A DNA stretch of 64,000 nucleotides from Ceratopteris richardii. Lineage: Eukaryota > Streptophyta > Polypodiopsida > Polypodiales > Pteridaceae. A program made the position numbers and the translations under genes. The notes beneath the pieces were generated by a model. It saw nothing but the letters and a program-made list of their open reading frames with translations, was not told the origin of the DNA and made no database searches. Within the stretch, counting starts at the first letter, position 1; each line of letters opens with the position of its first letter. The stretch is from contig CM035420.1 of assembly GCA_020310875.1 (NCBI GenBank), positions 189,130,380-189,194,379 on the forward strand, written 5' to 3'. Below, one piece after another: positions 24,930-36,688 of this stretch.

Positions 24930-25400
24930 CCGGGGGTTTGTTACAAGTCTTGGGCTGCCAAATGCAGTGGATGGGTTTTGCTCTTGGTTCCGTAGAGACT
25001 CTCGAGAGCATTATAGGTGTTTCAGCTTGAAAATGAGGCCTTTTAGGGACCCATTTACAAGTGATTCTGTTCGTGCTCATGGGCCTTGGTGTGTTCCTGA
25101 GTGTTGAAAACGAGTGGATGCCGGCTGTGTGAGTGAATGGATCATGCTGTGTAGGGTGTGTTCTTGGTGTAGCTATTTGAGCCCGCAAACAAGCCTTAGG
25201 CACCCAAATTTGTCTTGATTGTGGGCTGGCCTTCATCGACTTCTTGGGCACCCAAATAGACTTCACGTTAGCAGATGAGCTTCTAAAAGACTTCTTATTA
25301 GTATCGTGTTGTTGGTTACTAGTAAGAGGCTTTGCCCGTGTGGTTGGCTTGAGTGCAACCGGGTGTTCGCCTTTCCGCACCCACACTTGTTTCACTTGCT
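24930..25400 (-). mobile_element. W-V-P-K repeat segment of element C
   Basis: Five related motifs follow the second protease-like domain: QVWVRKGEH, SIWVPKKSM, QIWVPKACL, CKWVPKRPH and CIWQPKTCN, spaced about 17-51 residues apart in a basic, Ser/Thr-rich context. Role unknown. Confidence 0.7.
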
Positions 25401-25719
25401 GAGACATTTTGCTGCGCAGGTACTTTTGATCTCCGACATAGGTATTACTCTGCTTCTTCTGCCTTTGATCCACCTTTGGTTGCCGCCTCCCTCTGGCCTT
25501 TGGAAAAGAAGGGAGTTCCGTTGCATCCCTGACTCCTTTTTTGCAACCATCATTCCTCTGCAACACATAGTTTTGGACAAGAACAGCATGGTCATCTTCA
25601 TGTGTACTCCTGGAAGGACCAGGAGTCCGTGTCTTTCCTAGTTCCTTGAGTGCTCCATTATTTAACTCAATTGTAATTCTAGTCTGATTCACCCATACCT
25701 GAAGAATTCCACTTCTTAG

Positions 25720-26040
25720 GTTTAAGTTGACTGCTTGGTTATAGATCCAGTCTTGACCCAAGACAAGGGGTTCAATGAGGTCCTCATCTTGACACACTAG
25801 TACTTTATCTGTCATTGCCTCATCATGAATGTAGAGGGGAAGTTCCACCTCGCCCATGCAAGGGGTTTCCACGCCCCCCAATCCTATGAGATATGCTTCC
25901 AGAGGATTGACATTTAATTGCAACTCTTGACAGTAAGACAATTTAACAGCACTAGTGGCTGCACCTGAGTCAATCAAGGCTCTTACAGTCCTTGCACTCT
26001 TTCCTTGTCCTATATCTATGGTTATGAAAGGACGTCGATC
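25720..26040 (-). mobile_element. Second retropepsin-like domain of element C
   Basis: RPFITIDIGQG leads to ALIDSGAATSAV, the D-S/T-G-A motif of aspartic proteases. It is followed by LIGLGGVETPCMG and closed by VLGQDWIY. It sits downstream of the integrase tail and a basic coiled segment, in the same frame. It is separate from the usual protease at about 30220-30510. Confidence 0.82.
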
Positions 26041-26099
26041 AGTTATCCTATGTGAGCTAACACCTGAAACTTCACACATAGCTACGTCATATCCTTGAT

Positions 26100-27110
26100 C
26101 TGCATATGCATCTTGCCTAGGGTGCTCTCTACCTTGTCTTCTTAATTTCAATCTCCGTATGCGCTCTAGGGCTTCTGCTTGAGCTTCTTCTCGAATTCCC
26201 TTTTCTTCCTCTTTGCGTTTCTTAGCAGTGTTGAGTCGACTTAGCATTTCCTCTGTGAGAGGTTCCTGATACAACTTGACTCTGCATCCGCTAATATAGT
26301 TTGGGAGAACATCACCCTCAAAAGTGGCTAGTTGTACTGCTCCACTCGTGGAGATCCTATTGATGACCATAGGTCCGTAGCCTCTCTTCTCCAGTTTCCT
26401 TGCATGTTGCTTCAATGTGTAGACTAAAACTAAGTCTCCTGCTTTCAAGCCCTTATCCTTCACATGGGCATCAAAGTATGCCTTCTGTCTCTTCTTAGCT
26501 GCATATATCCCTGCAGCTGCTCTCAGTCTTGTTTCTCCTAATCGTTCAAGGTCAAAAAGTCTAGAGGAGAGTTCATGACCCGTCCACTCGTGCTCTTGTG
26601 CTACTTTCAATGTAGATATCAAGAAGTCCAAGGGTAGCACCGCGTTTTGGCCAAATACCATCTGAAAGGGGGTGGCTTGGAGTACCGTTTTGTAGGCGAC
26701 TCGGTATGCCCAAACAGCATGGTGTAGCTGTTTGTCCCAATCAGAGCGTTTAGTGTTCACTAATTTTGTCAGTACATTGCATAAGATCTTGTTGGTGCTT
26801 TCGGCTTGTCCATTAGCTTGAGGGTGATAGGGGGCAGACTTCTTATGAACTACCAAGAATTCTTGGAGTAGATTTTCAATCACTTCGTTCAAGAAATGAG
26901 TGCCTCTATCACTTACTAGCTCTATAGGTAGCCCATATCTTGTGAATACATTTTCAAACAAGAATTTAGCAGTTGTCTGAGCGTCGTTCTTTGTCGTAGC
27001 TTTTACCTCCACCCACTTGGTGAGATAATCCGTGGCCACAATGATATATTCAGCATGTGAACCCTTAGCTGGGGGATTAATAGGGCCCACAAAGTCTATT
27101 CCCCACTTAG
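26100..27110 (-). mobile_element. Integrase core and tail of element C
   Basis: DDE motifs: WGIDFVGPI (near 27095), VSDRGTHFLNE (near 26910) and NGQAESTNK (near 26805). The tail has AYFDAHVKDKGLKAGDLVLV and YISGCRVKLY, then a charged helical stretch. No chromodomain. Confidence 0.92.
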
Positions 27111-27179
27111 AGAATGCACGTCCACCCATCATAGGTTTCAGTGGCATCTCATCTTTGCGTATAGGATACTGAGTTCGCT

Positions 27180-27800
27180 GACAGACATCACACCGTTTCA
27201 CATAGGTATGTGCATCCATGTGAAGGGTCGGCCACCAGAAGCCTGCAAATAGTATTGCCTTGATCACCCGATCTGGTCCAAAGTGTCCTCCTGCTACACC
27301 TTGGTGAGCAGTTTCCAAGATCTTGAGATACTCGCTCTCATGGACACATAGTCTCAGGTAACCGTCTTTACCACGTTTGTATAGATTATCGCCAATGAGA
27401 GAGTAATCCTGGGCCTCTTGTTCTAAACTCCTTTTCCTTGCCAGAGTCATGTCTGGAGGGCATGTTTTTGTCCTCAGGAAGGATACTAGTGGTTCACTCC
27501 AATCTGGCACTATGGACACTTGATAAAGAGTGGCATGTTCCACAGGTGGTTTAGTGCAGCAGATTGGGCATTCCTTGCACAACCTTTGGACATCAGCCTC
27601 CATAGTAGGCCAATGCACTCCGAGTCTCCTTAGTGTCTGTAGGGTTCATTGTTTTGAGTAGTGTTGCTCTAATGCACCTACATGTGCTAATTGCAACCAC
27701 TTCGCATACTTGTCCTCTTCTACACAACAAGCCAAGATCCCTTGATCTGTGTGCTTGTACATACTTCCAGCCATGATGTGGTACTTTTGGGCTTTTACTA
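27180..27800 (-). mobile_element. Two tandem H2C2 zinc modules of element C
   Basis: Module 1 (about 27800-27540): HIMAGSMYKH, CCVEEDKYAKWLQLAHVG, HWPTMEADV and CKECPIC. Module 2 (about 27400-27180): LIGDNLYKRG, AHQGVAGGHFG, GFWWPTLHMDA and CDVCQ. The two modules align along their length, which indicates an internal duplication. Confidence 0.78.
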
Positions 27801-27959
27801 CCTCTCTATTCTATGTGGCTATTACTGGGTGGTTAGGTCCATATGTTAACACTGGTACCAATGGCTTAGCCCACTGCGGCACCACTTCCAAATTAAACAA
27901 GTAAGCGTCAGGAAGGTCATCTAACACTCCTTGTGGGGCTTCTCCAGATGTGAGCCTAG

Positions 27960-29280
27960 AGAGATGATCCGCTCTCAAATGAGTTCTCCCTTTTCTCACC
28001 ACTACCTCAAAGTCATATTCCATTAGCAAGAGAAACCATCTTACTAATCTTCCTGTATTGCATGGCTTGTTTACGAGGTATAGCAATGCCTGATGGTCAA
28101 TAAAAAATTTAAACTTGTTTGCAAGCAAATAGTGTCTAAATTTCTTAACTGCATATACCATGCCTAAGCCTTCTCTCTCAGTGGTGGTGTAATTTCGTTC
28201 AGCTGCATTCAATTGTCGACTAGCATAGGCAATTGGAAGATCCATATTACCTTCACCAGTAGGTTGTGCAAGCACACATCCAATGGCATAATTGGATGCA
28301 TCCACATGAACATGGAAAGGCTTATTCCAATCTGGTGTGGTCAAGATTGGTGCTGAACATAATCTTCGTTTAAGCTCCTGGAAGGAATTCTCACATTCAT
28401 CCGTCCACTCAAAGTTAGTCAGAAGTCCGTACATGGGCTTTGCAATGACAGCATACATGTGAATGAACCGGCGGTAGTAACCACAATGTCCCATGAAAGC
28501 TTGTACTTCCTTGACATTCCTTGGCCTAGGTAGCTCTGCTATGGCTCTCACTTTCTCTTCATCGGTGGATATGCCATTTTTTGACACTATGTGTCCTAGA
28601 ATCTTGCCTTGCCTGACCATAAAAACGCACTTTTCTGGGTTCAGGCAGACTTGATATTCTCTACATTTATCAAAGATTTGTCTGAGTTCAGGAATATGGG
28701 TTTGTCTAATGTTGGAATGAGCACAAAGATCATCAACATAGACTTCTAAATTCTTCCTCAGGAACTCTTTAAATACATGACACATTAGTCTTTGGAAGGT
28801 CGCTGGTGCATTGGTAAGCCCAAATGGCATTACTCTAAAGGCAAAAATGCCCCATTCAGTGGCAAAGGCTGTCTTATGCTGATCTTCTGGAGCTATGGCT
28901 ACTTGATTGTAGCCCGAAAATCCATCGAGGAAGCTGTACACTTCCTTGCATGCTACTCTTTCTAAGAGATGTTCTGTGATGGGAAGCGGATAGTTATCTC
29001 GAATCGTGGCTGCATTAACCTTCTTCAAGTTAATGCACACACGCAGCTTGCCCTTCTTCTTGGGCACCACTACGATGGGGGATACCCACTCAGTGTGCTC
29101 AATTTCATAGATAAATCCAGCTTCAACCAGTCTATCTATCTCCTCTTTAATCTTGGCAGCGTAATTGTCGTTATATGTGTAGGGCTTTTGCTTAGAGGGT
29201 TTAGCGTCTGAGGTCATGGGGATAGTGTGTGAGCATATGTCAGGGTCAACACCTTTCAAATCCTTGTAACTCCAAGCGAA
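27960..29280 (-). mobile_element. Reverse transcriptase and RNase H of element C
   Basis: RT runs from AWSYKDLKG (near 29275) through SPIVVVPKKKGKLRV, FLDGFSGYNQVAIAP and MPFGLTNAPATFQ to the catalytic YVDDLCA (near 28735). RNase H has FHVHVDASNYA, TEREGLGM, FIDHQALLYL and RADHLSRL, giving the D-E-D-D set. One RNase H only; the extra archaeal-type RNase H of some Tat elements was not seen. Confidence 0.95.
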
Positions 29281-30219
29281 TACATCTCTGTATTCTCTTA
29301 GCAAGGCAATTAATGCATGCTCTTCTTCCTCTGTTAGGTCATGGCCTATGTATGTGCATCTCTCCTCTCCTTCTTCTAGGGCCACTACTATTTTCTTGGT
29401 GGTTTCTTTGTTATCATAGGCCTCTCCTGATTGTGCCTCTCGTTTCGGCATTCTGATCATGACTCTCCTGTCATCTATCTCATACTTCTTAAAATTTTCT
29501 GGGACCTCAAACAAAGATTCTTCCTCTTCTGGTGAGACTTCTCTCTCCTTTCGTTTCTTCCCTTCTTCCTTCGGGGTCACCTGTGTTGCTAATCTTACAT
29601 CATTTGTAAGCTCTCCATGCCTCTGGGGTTGAAATTCTACTTCATGGAAGTATTCTTCATCTGATGCAAATGGTGGGTCCATAATGATTGACTCTAGATC
29701 GGAGTCACTTGCATCCTCAATTGCATCAGGGCTAGGTTCGCATTCTTCTAGAACTGCCTCTCCCATGATTGGCTCTATGGAGAAGACTGAAATGTCATAG
29801 CCATCCTCATCACAGTGAGGTGTCCATTGTTCCTCATTGATGGCTACATCCATGGTTGCTAAAATTTCTGCCCAGCCGTGAGGTTCAAATTCTTCGTCTG
29901 GAAAAACTACAGGTGCATAGGCTGGGTCTTGGATTGATCTATGGGTTTCTTTTGCACCTACCTCTCTGGCTTTTTCTCTCTTCTCTTCGTCCATTGCTAC
30001 TTTGCACATCCATAAGTGGGTGTCTTCATGCATCCATGAGGATCCTGATCCTATGGAATGCACAGATTCCGTATCATCTTTGGCTCTATGGATGGGATTC
30101 CATTGGATAGGAGGGACATCTCTATGAGAGTAATCTTTAAGATTCACTTTGGTCGTAACACCTAAGTGTTGTAGGTACAAGGAGTTGGTTCCCCAATCCT
30201 GTACCACTTGCAACTGTCG

Positions 30220-30510
30220 CATAAATGGTCTTCCCAAAATCATCTCATAGGCATGATTTTTGCTGAAGTCACATATGGCAAATGTATGCTCAAACTCGAC
30301 ACCACAGGTGGTGAGAGTTATTCCTTCTAGCAATCCTAAGGGTCTCTCAATATGACCATCAGCCATCTGCAATTTCATTCTCGTTGGCCTGAGTGCTCGC
30401 TTGCCCCAACGCTTCCATAGGGAAGTGGTGGCAATTGCAACTCCTGCACCTGAGTCCAAAATTGCCTTGGTGGTGTACTCCTGGTAGGTAATGGGAAGAT
30501 AGGTGTTACC
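30220..30510 (-). mobile_element. First (canonical) protease of element C
   Basis: ITYQEYTTKAILDSGAGVAI followed by LQMADGHIERPLG and closed by MILGRPFMRQL, in the usual position between Gag and RT. The catalytic motif is D-S-G-A. Confidence 0.9.
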
Positions 30511-31799
30511 TTCTTCACCTTCACACATATCTCCTATCTTATCCAAGGGTATTTCTGGCACTGTTCTCTGGGATCCTACCTAGGAACGAGGTTTGGCTAT
30601 TTCTGGTACTTGTTTGGCTACATGTTTCCATAATTCAGGTCTAACCTTGAGTAGCTCTTCTAACTTGAGATTGCACTGCACTTTAGTGTTTTTCACTACC
30701 TCTGTGTTCCTAGGTAAGACTGAGTCCTCATTTCGTACCATGAACGTGGGTGCTCTCATACAAGTAGACTTAGCTTCCCATGGGCCTGTGAAGTGGGGTA
30801 ATTCTTGTAGAGAGTTAGACTCAAAGTCTAGTCTGTCCTGAGAGTGGGTGCTCTCCTGCTCCTCATAAATGGATGGGATGTCTTGTGGGAACTGGTCGTG
30901 TGCATCATCCACCAGTTCAATAGGAGGAGGGACTTCACTTTCTTTAGCCCATTTGTCCTCTTGAATCTCGCGTAGGAATTCTGGTGTGAACCGATTCATA
31001 GAAGATGATGTGTCTGGCTCCGTAGAGTTAGGCACATAGGCTTCAGGCACATAGGCTTCCTGAGCAGGAATGCTTAATCTTTCACTTGCCTTGTCCTTGT
31101 GTTGAGAGGCGGGTTCCTTCTCTGATTGTGCAATTAGCTTCTCTATTCTTTCTAGCAGTCCATCAAAGTGCAACTGCGTCTTTGTTGAGCTAGAGATGTT
31201 AAATAGGTGATTGGCCTCAAACATGGTCTGAGCCAATTCCACCATCTTAGCACAAATTTTGGTTCGTTCTAGCTCTAGTTCTACTCTAGGGTAACACTTT
31301 TCATGATCAGTTACATTTGGCCCTTCTTGGATTCTGGCCTGATATGCTTTAAGCATCATATTAAGGTCTTCGGGAGTGGGATCTGCTAGGACTGATCCTG
31401 CTTGGGGTGGTGGGTGGGTTACGTGGGGTGTATTAGCGGGTGGAGGGGTGGAGGGTGATGGGGATGGTAGCGGTGGGAATGTGTGAGAGTGCGGTTGAGA
31501 TGTTATCTCTATGATCTTGGCCTTGGTTTCTCGTAGACTTTCCTCAAGTTCACTCATCTTCTTTGCCCATTGCCTTTTCATACGTTCACGGCTATCTCTC
31601 CAAGCTCTAGTCCTCTTCTTTGTCATGCTCTCCGCTTCACTAACATCTGGGCTCTTCTCCTGGTTTACACCTTGGTTTTGCTGCAACGCTTGAGCTCTAG
31701 TGATCACTTGCACGGGTATAGTGGAAGTGACACTTCCTGTGGAATCTACCACTAACCCAATAACGTTAATAGGAGTAATTTTTGGCATATTACTAGGAT

Positions 31800-32525
31800 T
31801 CCTAGGGCAGTCTCGTAAGAGATGTTCCTTTCCACAGTCTTGGCAAAAACCCTGGATCGTTACTGACTGGGGTTGTGTCGGAGGAGGCACAGGGCAATCA
31901 CGAATGAGATGATCTCCTTGACATCTGTAGCATGGTCCTCTAGGGAATGGAGGTCTTACCTACCTAGATTGAGGCCTAGGATTGGGGTTTGTATACATGA
32001 GGTTTGTGTGATCTGACTCCCAACTAGGTTCACTTGGTTCTTCACTATAGTAGGACTCACCATGTTCAGGAGATTGCATGTAGTAAGCATGGGGACTATC
32101 AACATGTGTAGAATCAAAGCTATGGTCACTGGGATCACTTTCTGAAAGCACTGGTGTTACAGGGACTGCAGCTCTATTCAGGTTTTCTTCTGCAACAGCA
32201 TACTTTACCGAAATCACATTAGCTGGAGCTGGGGGTTGTTGTGCTAGCACAGGCTGAGGCCTTTGTTGGTTTTGATAGGGTTGGTAGGTTTGTTGAGGCC
32301 TAGCATACTGCTGAGGTGGGTACTGGTTTTGGTATCTTCCTTGTTGAGGGTATGGTTGTGGGTACGTCTGCCTAACGGTTTGCTTATTGTAGGGGCAATC
32401 TTGCACGGTGTGATTGGTGTACCTTCGTTCTATAGTGCAGTACTGGCTACTAGGATTAACTTGGGGTTGGGCCATAATGGGACATACATTCGCCATGTGG
32501 TCGCCACCACAATTATAGCACCTTT
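31800..32525 (-). mobile_element. Zinc-knuckle array of element C Gag
   Basis: Four cysteine-rich motifs: CYNCGGDHMANVC (near 32500), CTIERRYTNHTVQDC (near 32420, lacking the usual Cys pair), CYRCQGDHLIRDC (near 31915) and CQDCGKEHLLRDC (near 31830). Three have the spacing C-X2-C-X3-H-X4-C, one residue shorter than the standard knuckle. Confidence 0.8.
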
Positions 32526-32679
32526 TCACATGGGCAAACCTTGGGATTTGTTTGTTAGTGACACCTAATTTCTGAGCTACTTTCTCTGCAAGTTCCTCAA
32601 TTGATGTGGATTGCGTGGAAGAGATGTTAGAGGCACTATCTGAATCTTTGTATATCTTGGAAAGCTCTAACTCCTCCCC

Positions 32680-34257
32680 TAGGTTATCCTCGATGTCAAT
32701 GCACATGCGCACACACTCTTCTATGGTCCTAGGGTCCTTCAAGTACACATAAGATCTTAATTTAGTACTTAGCAATCCATCCAGGAATAAAGCCACTTGC
32801 TTAGCTGGTGTGGGTAGCTCCGAAACAGGGCATCTTTCTAAGTATTGCCTAAATCTTCTTCCTGCAAGTCTCACGGTTTCTTGAGGGGTTTGCTTGAAGC
32901 TGTGAATCAGCGAGGAGGTATTATGCCTTATGCCACTCTTAGAGAATTCAATAATGAAAGCCTCTAGGAGTTGGTCTATGCTCCTGAACTGCCTCTCATT
33001 TAGTGGCTGAAACCATGTCAGGGCAGTGTTCCTAAGGGTCAGACCAAAGGCATTGTACTGCGTGAATAGATCCTCCACTTGTTCAGCTCTCAGGACTTGC
33101 CTAAACTCAGCCACATGATCGTATGGATCTCCAGTGCCATCGAAGTAGTTCTTCATGGACTTAACTAGCTGAGTCGGTCTCAAAGTCCTTGTGTGCTCTC
33201 TAGGTCGTGGTAGAGGGAACTCATCCGCATTTCTTTGATTCCTGTGAGCTCTAAGTATCTCAGGTTCTACTCTATTTGTTTCCGTCCTCATTCTTTCTCT
33301 GCCCACTGGGTTGGCAAAGCTTACTTCTGGTCTATCTCTACTTCTGTCTCTTTGCATTCCATGAGCCTGGGATGTTCCAGCACCAGGGTGACCATAGGAT
33401 ACATTCGATCTTGGTTGGGGGAAAACGAATTCACCCTTCCACGTGTAAGCATGCCTATCATTTTCTGTCACCACAAAGATCCTCTCCGAAGCGTGATCTA
33501 AGTAGGTCACTCTACCTGGGCTATCAGGATCCTTAAACTCATAGATCATGATTGTTCCTATATCAATTGGCCGATCAGGTTTGTACCTCCAAAAGGCTTC
33601 GTCAGTCTCTCGATTGAGGAGCAAATCTATGCTCTTATTATCCTGGGGAATCCACTCCGGTGTGATAATCCTAGTGAGAACCGATTTACCTCGAGGGGTT
33701 CTAGGTTCTGCACCCATGTTTCCTTGCTCCAGGTCACCTAAGTCTGCTTCGGGGATCACATTTCCAAATTCGTCCGTCCTATCTGGGTGACTGGTGACTA
33801 CGTATATGGTTCCTTCTTTGTCCAAGTATGCTCCGTTTTCAAACTTGACAGCTGGGTGCTCTAATCCAATGGATTGATCAGGATTCTTAATCTGTACCAC
33901 AGATCTTCCTAGGCCATCCTCATAGATGCTGGCACCTAATCGGTTGGTCCTAAGGTATTCCAACTGCGTTTTGTAAGGGCCTTCTACCCTATGCAAGTAT
34001 GGCACTCCTGAACTTCCTGTAGGTCTCTCCATACCTTGAGACATCTCGGATTCACTAGTCTCAGAACTTGGGTAGTATGAGTGGTGGCTCAACTGCTGGG
34101 CCCACGACCTAGCAGTGTGGTTGACACTAGCCTCTGAAGACCTAAGGCTTTGTCTATCCCTTACTAGATGTCGTCCTGATCTAAGGTTCATATGCCTATT
34201 TAAGTAGCCCAATTTTTGCCTAGCGTACAACCTCGTTGCAGAGTCCTTTTGTACCAA
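32680..34257 (-). mobile_element. Gag of element C
   Basis: Starts MVQKDSATRLYARQ with MNLRSGRHL nearby. It has an N-terminal domain (LEYLRTNRLGASIYEDG, near 33950) and the retrotransposon-gag core (FDGTGDPYDHVAEFRQVL to ECVRMCIDIEDN, about 33165-32685). The same N-terminal text appears in element D (MYTNRFGAYVYQDG). It would form the capsid shell. Confidence 0.9.
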
Positions 34258-36028
34258 TTACTTAATCCCCTTTTTATGTTGATTATCGAGTTTATACTCT
34301 TGTCTGATATCACGTCATTAGGAATACTTGAGTTTACTTTCGCACTTTAGTTTGGTCATTTCACGTTAGGTTCTTTTCCTTTAAGGTTGTCGTTCACACA
34401 CACAGGTTCTCTCTTGTCTTGAACTTGATTTCTTAGATAGTCTTTGATTTGTCCCGTGCCTATCGTTGCCTGGAATTACTTCTAACACTACCCGCACTTA
34501 GCCTAAACTAAGAATTGACAGAGGGTGTTGCGGGTTTTCCAACCTTGAGTTCCTTTCCTTGTGTTGTTGCCCTGGTGTGCCCAGGACGCGCGTTCCCAAG
34601 CCTGCAATTACTCTTGCTTTGCGTACCCCTCGATGCTCCCAAAGGATCTGTAAAAGGCCCACTGTTAGCTCAAGACTTAAATTCAAAAGACAGAACCAAT
34701 TACTTTCATTCATGTAACACTTCACCAATTTGCACTATGACTTTTTGGACACAACTCTAGAGATCCCTGAATTTTGTTCCCCCTGGGTATGATCAACTTA
34801 AAAATACCCTATCTAATATTCCTGATCTTAATTTAACCGTAACCAGTCGATGTTTTTGTTGTACTCCCCGCGAGCTTTCCAACAAAACAAAAATCACAGC
34901 AAAACGGATTTCGTATGAGAAAGTTATGACCGTTCAGGGTTCTAGGGTTAAGACAGGGTTCAAACAGGATCACTGTGCAACAGGTTTTCCCCAAGTTGTT
35001 TTCCTAAGGCCTCCTTATGTGCTCTAGAGTAAAATGTTTAGGCCCAAAATTAGCCCAACTCTTCAAATAAAAAAAACCCTAAAAAATTTGGCTAAAATTG
35101 GCTGTCAATCGCGATGGACAGGGCTGTCAATCGCGATGGACAGGGCTGTCAATCGCGATGGACAGAGTATCAATCGCGATGGACAGGCGGTCAGTCAATC
35201 GCGATGGATAGGCAATCAATCGCGATGGACAGGGGTTCAGTCAATCGCGATGGACAGGCAATCAATCGCGATGGACAGGGGTTCAGTGAATCACGATGGA
35301 TAGGCAATCAATCGCGATGGACAGGGGTTCAGTCAATCGCGATGGACAGGGGTTCAGTCAATCGCGATGGACAGGGGTTCAGTCAATCGCGATGGACAGG
35401 CAATCAATCGCGATGGACAGGGGTTCAGTCAATCGCGATGGACAGGCAATCAATCGCGATGGACAGGGGTTCAGTCAATCGCGATGGACAGGCAATCAAT
35501 CGCGATGGACAGAGCTGTCAATCGCGATGGACAGAGCTGTCAATCGCGATGGACTGAAATTTTGCAAAATTTTAAAAAATTTTTGTGGAAATGTGATGTG
35601 CAGGGTCTCTAGTCCACTGTGGTGCACTCAGATTTACCAAAATGTGAAAATTTCTGTCAATCGCGATCGACAGGAGTCGGCGACTGCGAGACAGTTCTGC
35701 ACATTTCCGTACCTGCGCGACGTGCTGGAGGGGATGATGCTGCTGAAACCTGCAAGAAACTCCAAAAGCATGCAGAAAATAGCACACAACAGTTCGCTCT
35801 CTCGCTCTCTCGCACAAGTGAAATGAGGGAAATGAGGTGGAGAAGGTGATATAATCAAAAAACTGAAATTTTCGCGATGATGGAAGTGGAGGTGGAAGAT
35901 GGTGATGATGATGATGGTGATGATGGTGGTAAGGTAAGAAAGAGAAAAATAGGAAAAGTAGAGAAATTACCTACAACACCAACGTCTCCAATCTACGTCT
36001 TACCATCACACGCTCGTCCTCAAAGCTC
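34258..36028 (-). other. Leader of element C
   Basis: About 1.8 kb between the primer site and gag. It holds the CGCGATGGAC minisatellite (35101-35556) and otherwise no supported gene. Open frames through the repeats encode only the repeat. Confidence 0.75.
35101..35556. repeat. Minisatellite with TCAATCGCGATGGACAG core
   Basis: About 20 copies of an 18-base core joined by short alternative linkers (GCTG, GCAA, GGGTTCAG), giving 22-26-base periods. The centre ATCGCGAT is a perfect palindrome. A 21st copy lies near 35655. It lies within the untranslated leader of element C. Not a CRISPR array: the linkers are few and recurrent, not unique spacers. Confidence 0.95.
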
Positions 36029-36048
36029 GATCCCCGACAACGGCGCCA
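36029..36048 (-). other. Primer binding site of element C (tRNA-Asp)
   Basis: The minus strand reads TGGCGCCGTTGTCGGGGATC, one mismatch from the complement of the plant tRNA-Asp 3' end. It is eight AT-rich bases from the LTR end. Confidence 0.9.
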
Positions 36049-36056
36049 AAATTTGG

Positions 36057-36688
36057 TGTAGCTCAGTGATGAGTAGCACCTCCTTTAATGTCAATCCGGA
36101 AAGATGTGAGGATGGTATGAAGACCTCGAGCAAGTGGAGGCACAGGTGCGTGAGTGAGAAGCACACAAACATGCACACACATACACACACGCGCACACAC
36201 GGCAAGACAAAGAGTGAGAAGCAATGGAGTTCTTAGATTACTTTCAAAAAGCTCTTACAAGTTCGTTTCAATTACAATCCAACCTCAAAAATGAGCTCTC
36301 TAGCTCTTTTTATAGTTTTTGACTAGGTTTTGGCCCTGTCTAGACCTAGTGTCTGGCCTAGTTAAAAATTAGGTTCCAGGGCCAATTTGAGGGCTTAAAC
36401 GGAGTCTAAAAAATACGAAAATTGATATGTAGGTACTTCTAAGGCTCCTCAAGCTCAAGGACTCCTTGGCTTGCACAAAATGGAGCTACAAAAATATGAA
36501 ATGGTATTTACAATGATTGTTAGTGATAAGAATCACTGTTATAAAGATGTTGATTTGGAAAAATTTGAAGGGCCTATCTGCCAGATTTGCGTCGACTGCT
36601 TTGTCTGCTTACTCCTTCACCTCGCTCTGACTCTCTCCGCTGGCTTCCTTGTCTAGTCAGTCCTTGGGTGCCCATACTGCTCTCAACA
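36057..36688 (-). repeat. 5' LTR of element C
   Basis: About 632 bp, plus-strand ends TGTAGCTCAG and CTCTCAACA. The boundary is set by the primer site on one side and the start of A-type leader on the other. It contains a short ACAC-rich run near 36170-36200. No second copy is in the window. Confidence 0.75.

Larger units (their letters stand above)
22429..36688 (-). mobile_element. Gypsy element C, nearly full but lacking its 3' end
   Basis: In order on the minus strand: 5' LTR (36688-36057), tRNA-Asp primer site (36048-36029), leader with a minisatellite, gag, zinc-knuckle array, protease, RT, RNase H, two H2C2 modules, integrase, second retropepsin-like domain, W-V-P-K repeats and a third coding region. 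No 3' LTR or purine tract is present; C stops where B begins. The coding part runs about 11.8 kb, very long for Gypsy. The copy has only a handful of breaks and is better preserved than B, D or E. It sits in the leader of A (right flank ATACT). Confidence 0.88.

Noticed and set aside
35101-35556. CRISPR-like array
   Set aside because: The linkers between repeats are two or three recurring short sequences, the host is a plant, and the array lies in a retroelement leader.
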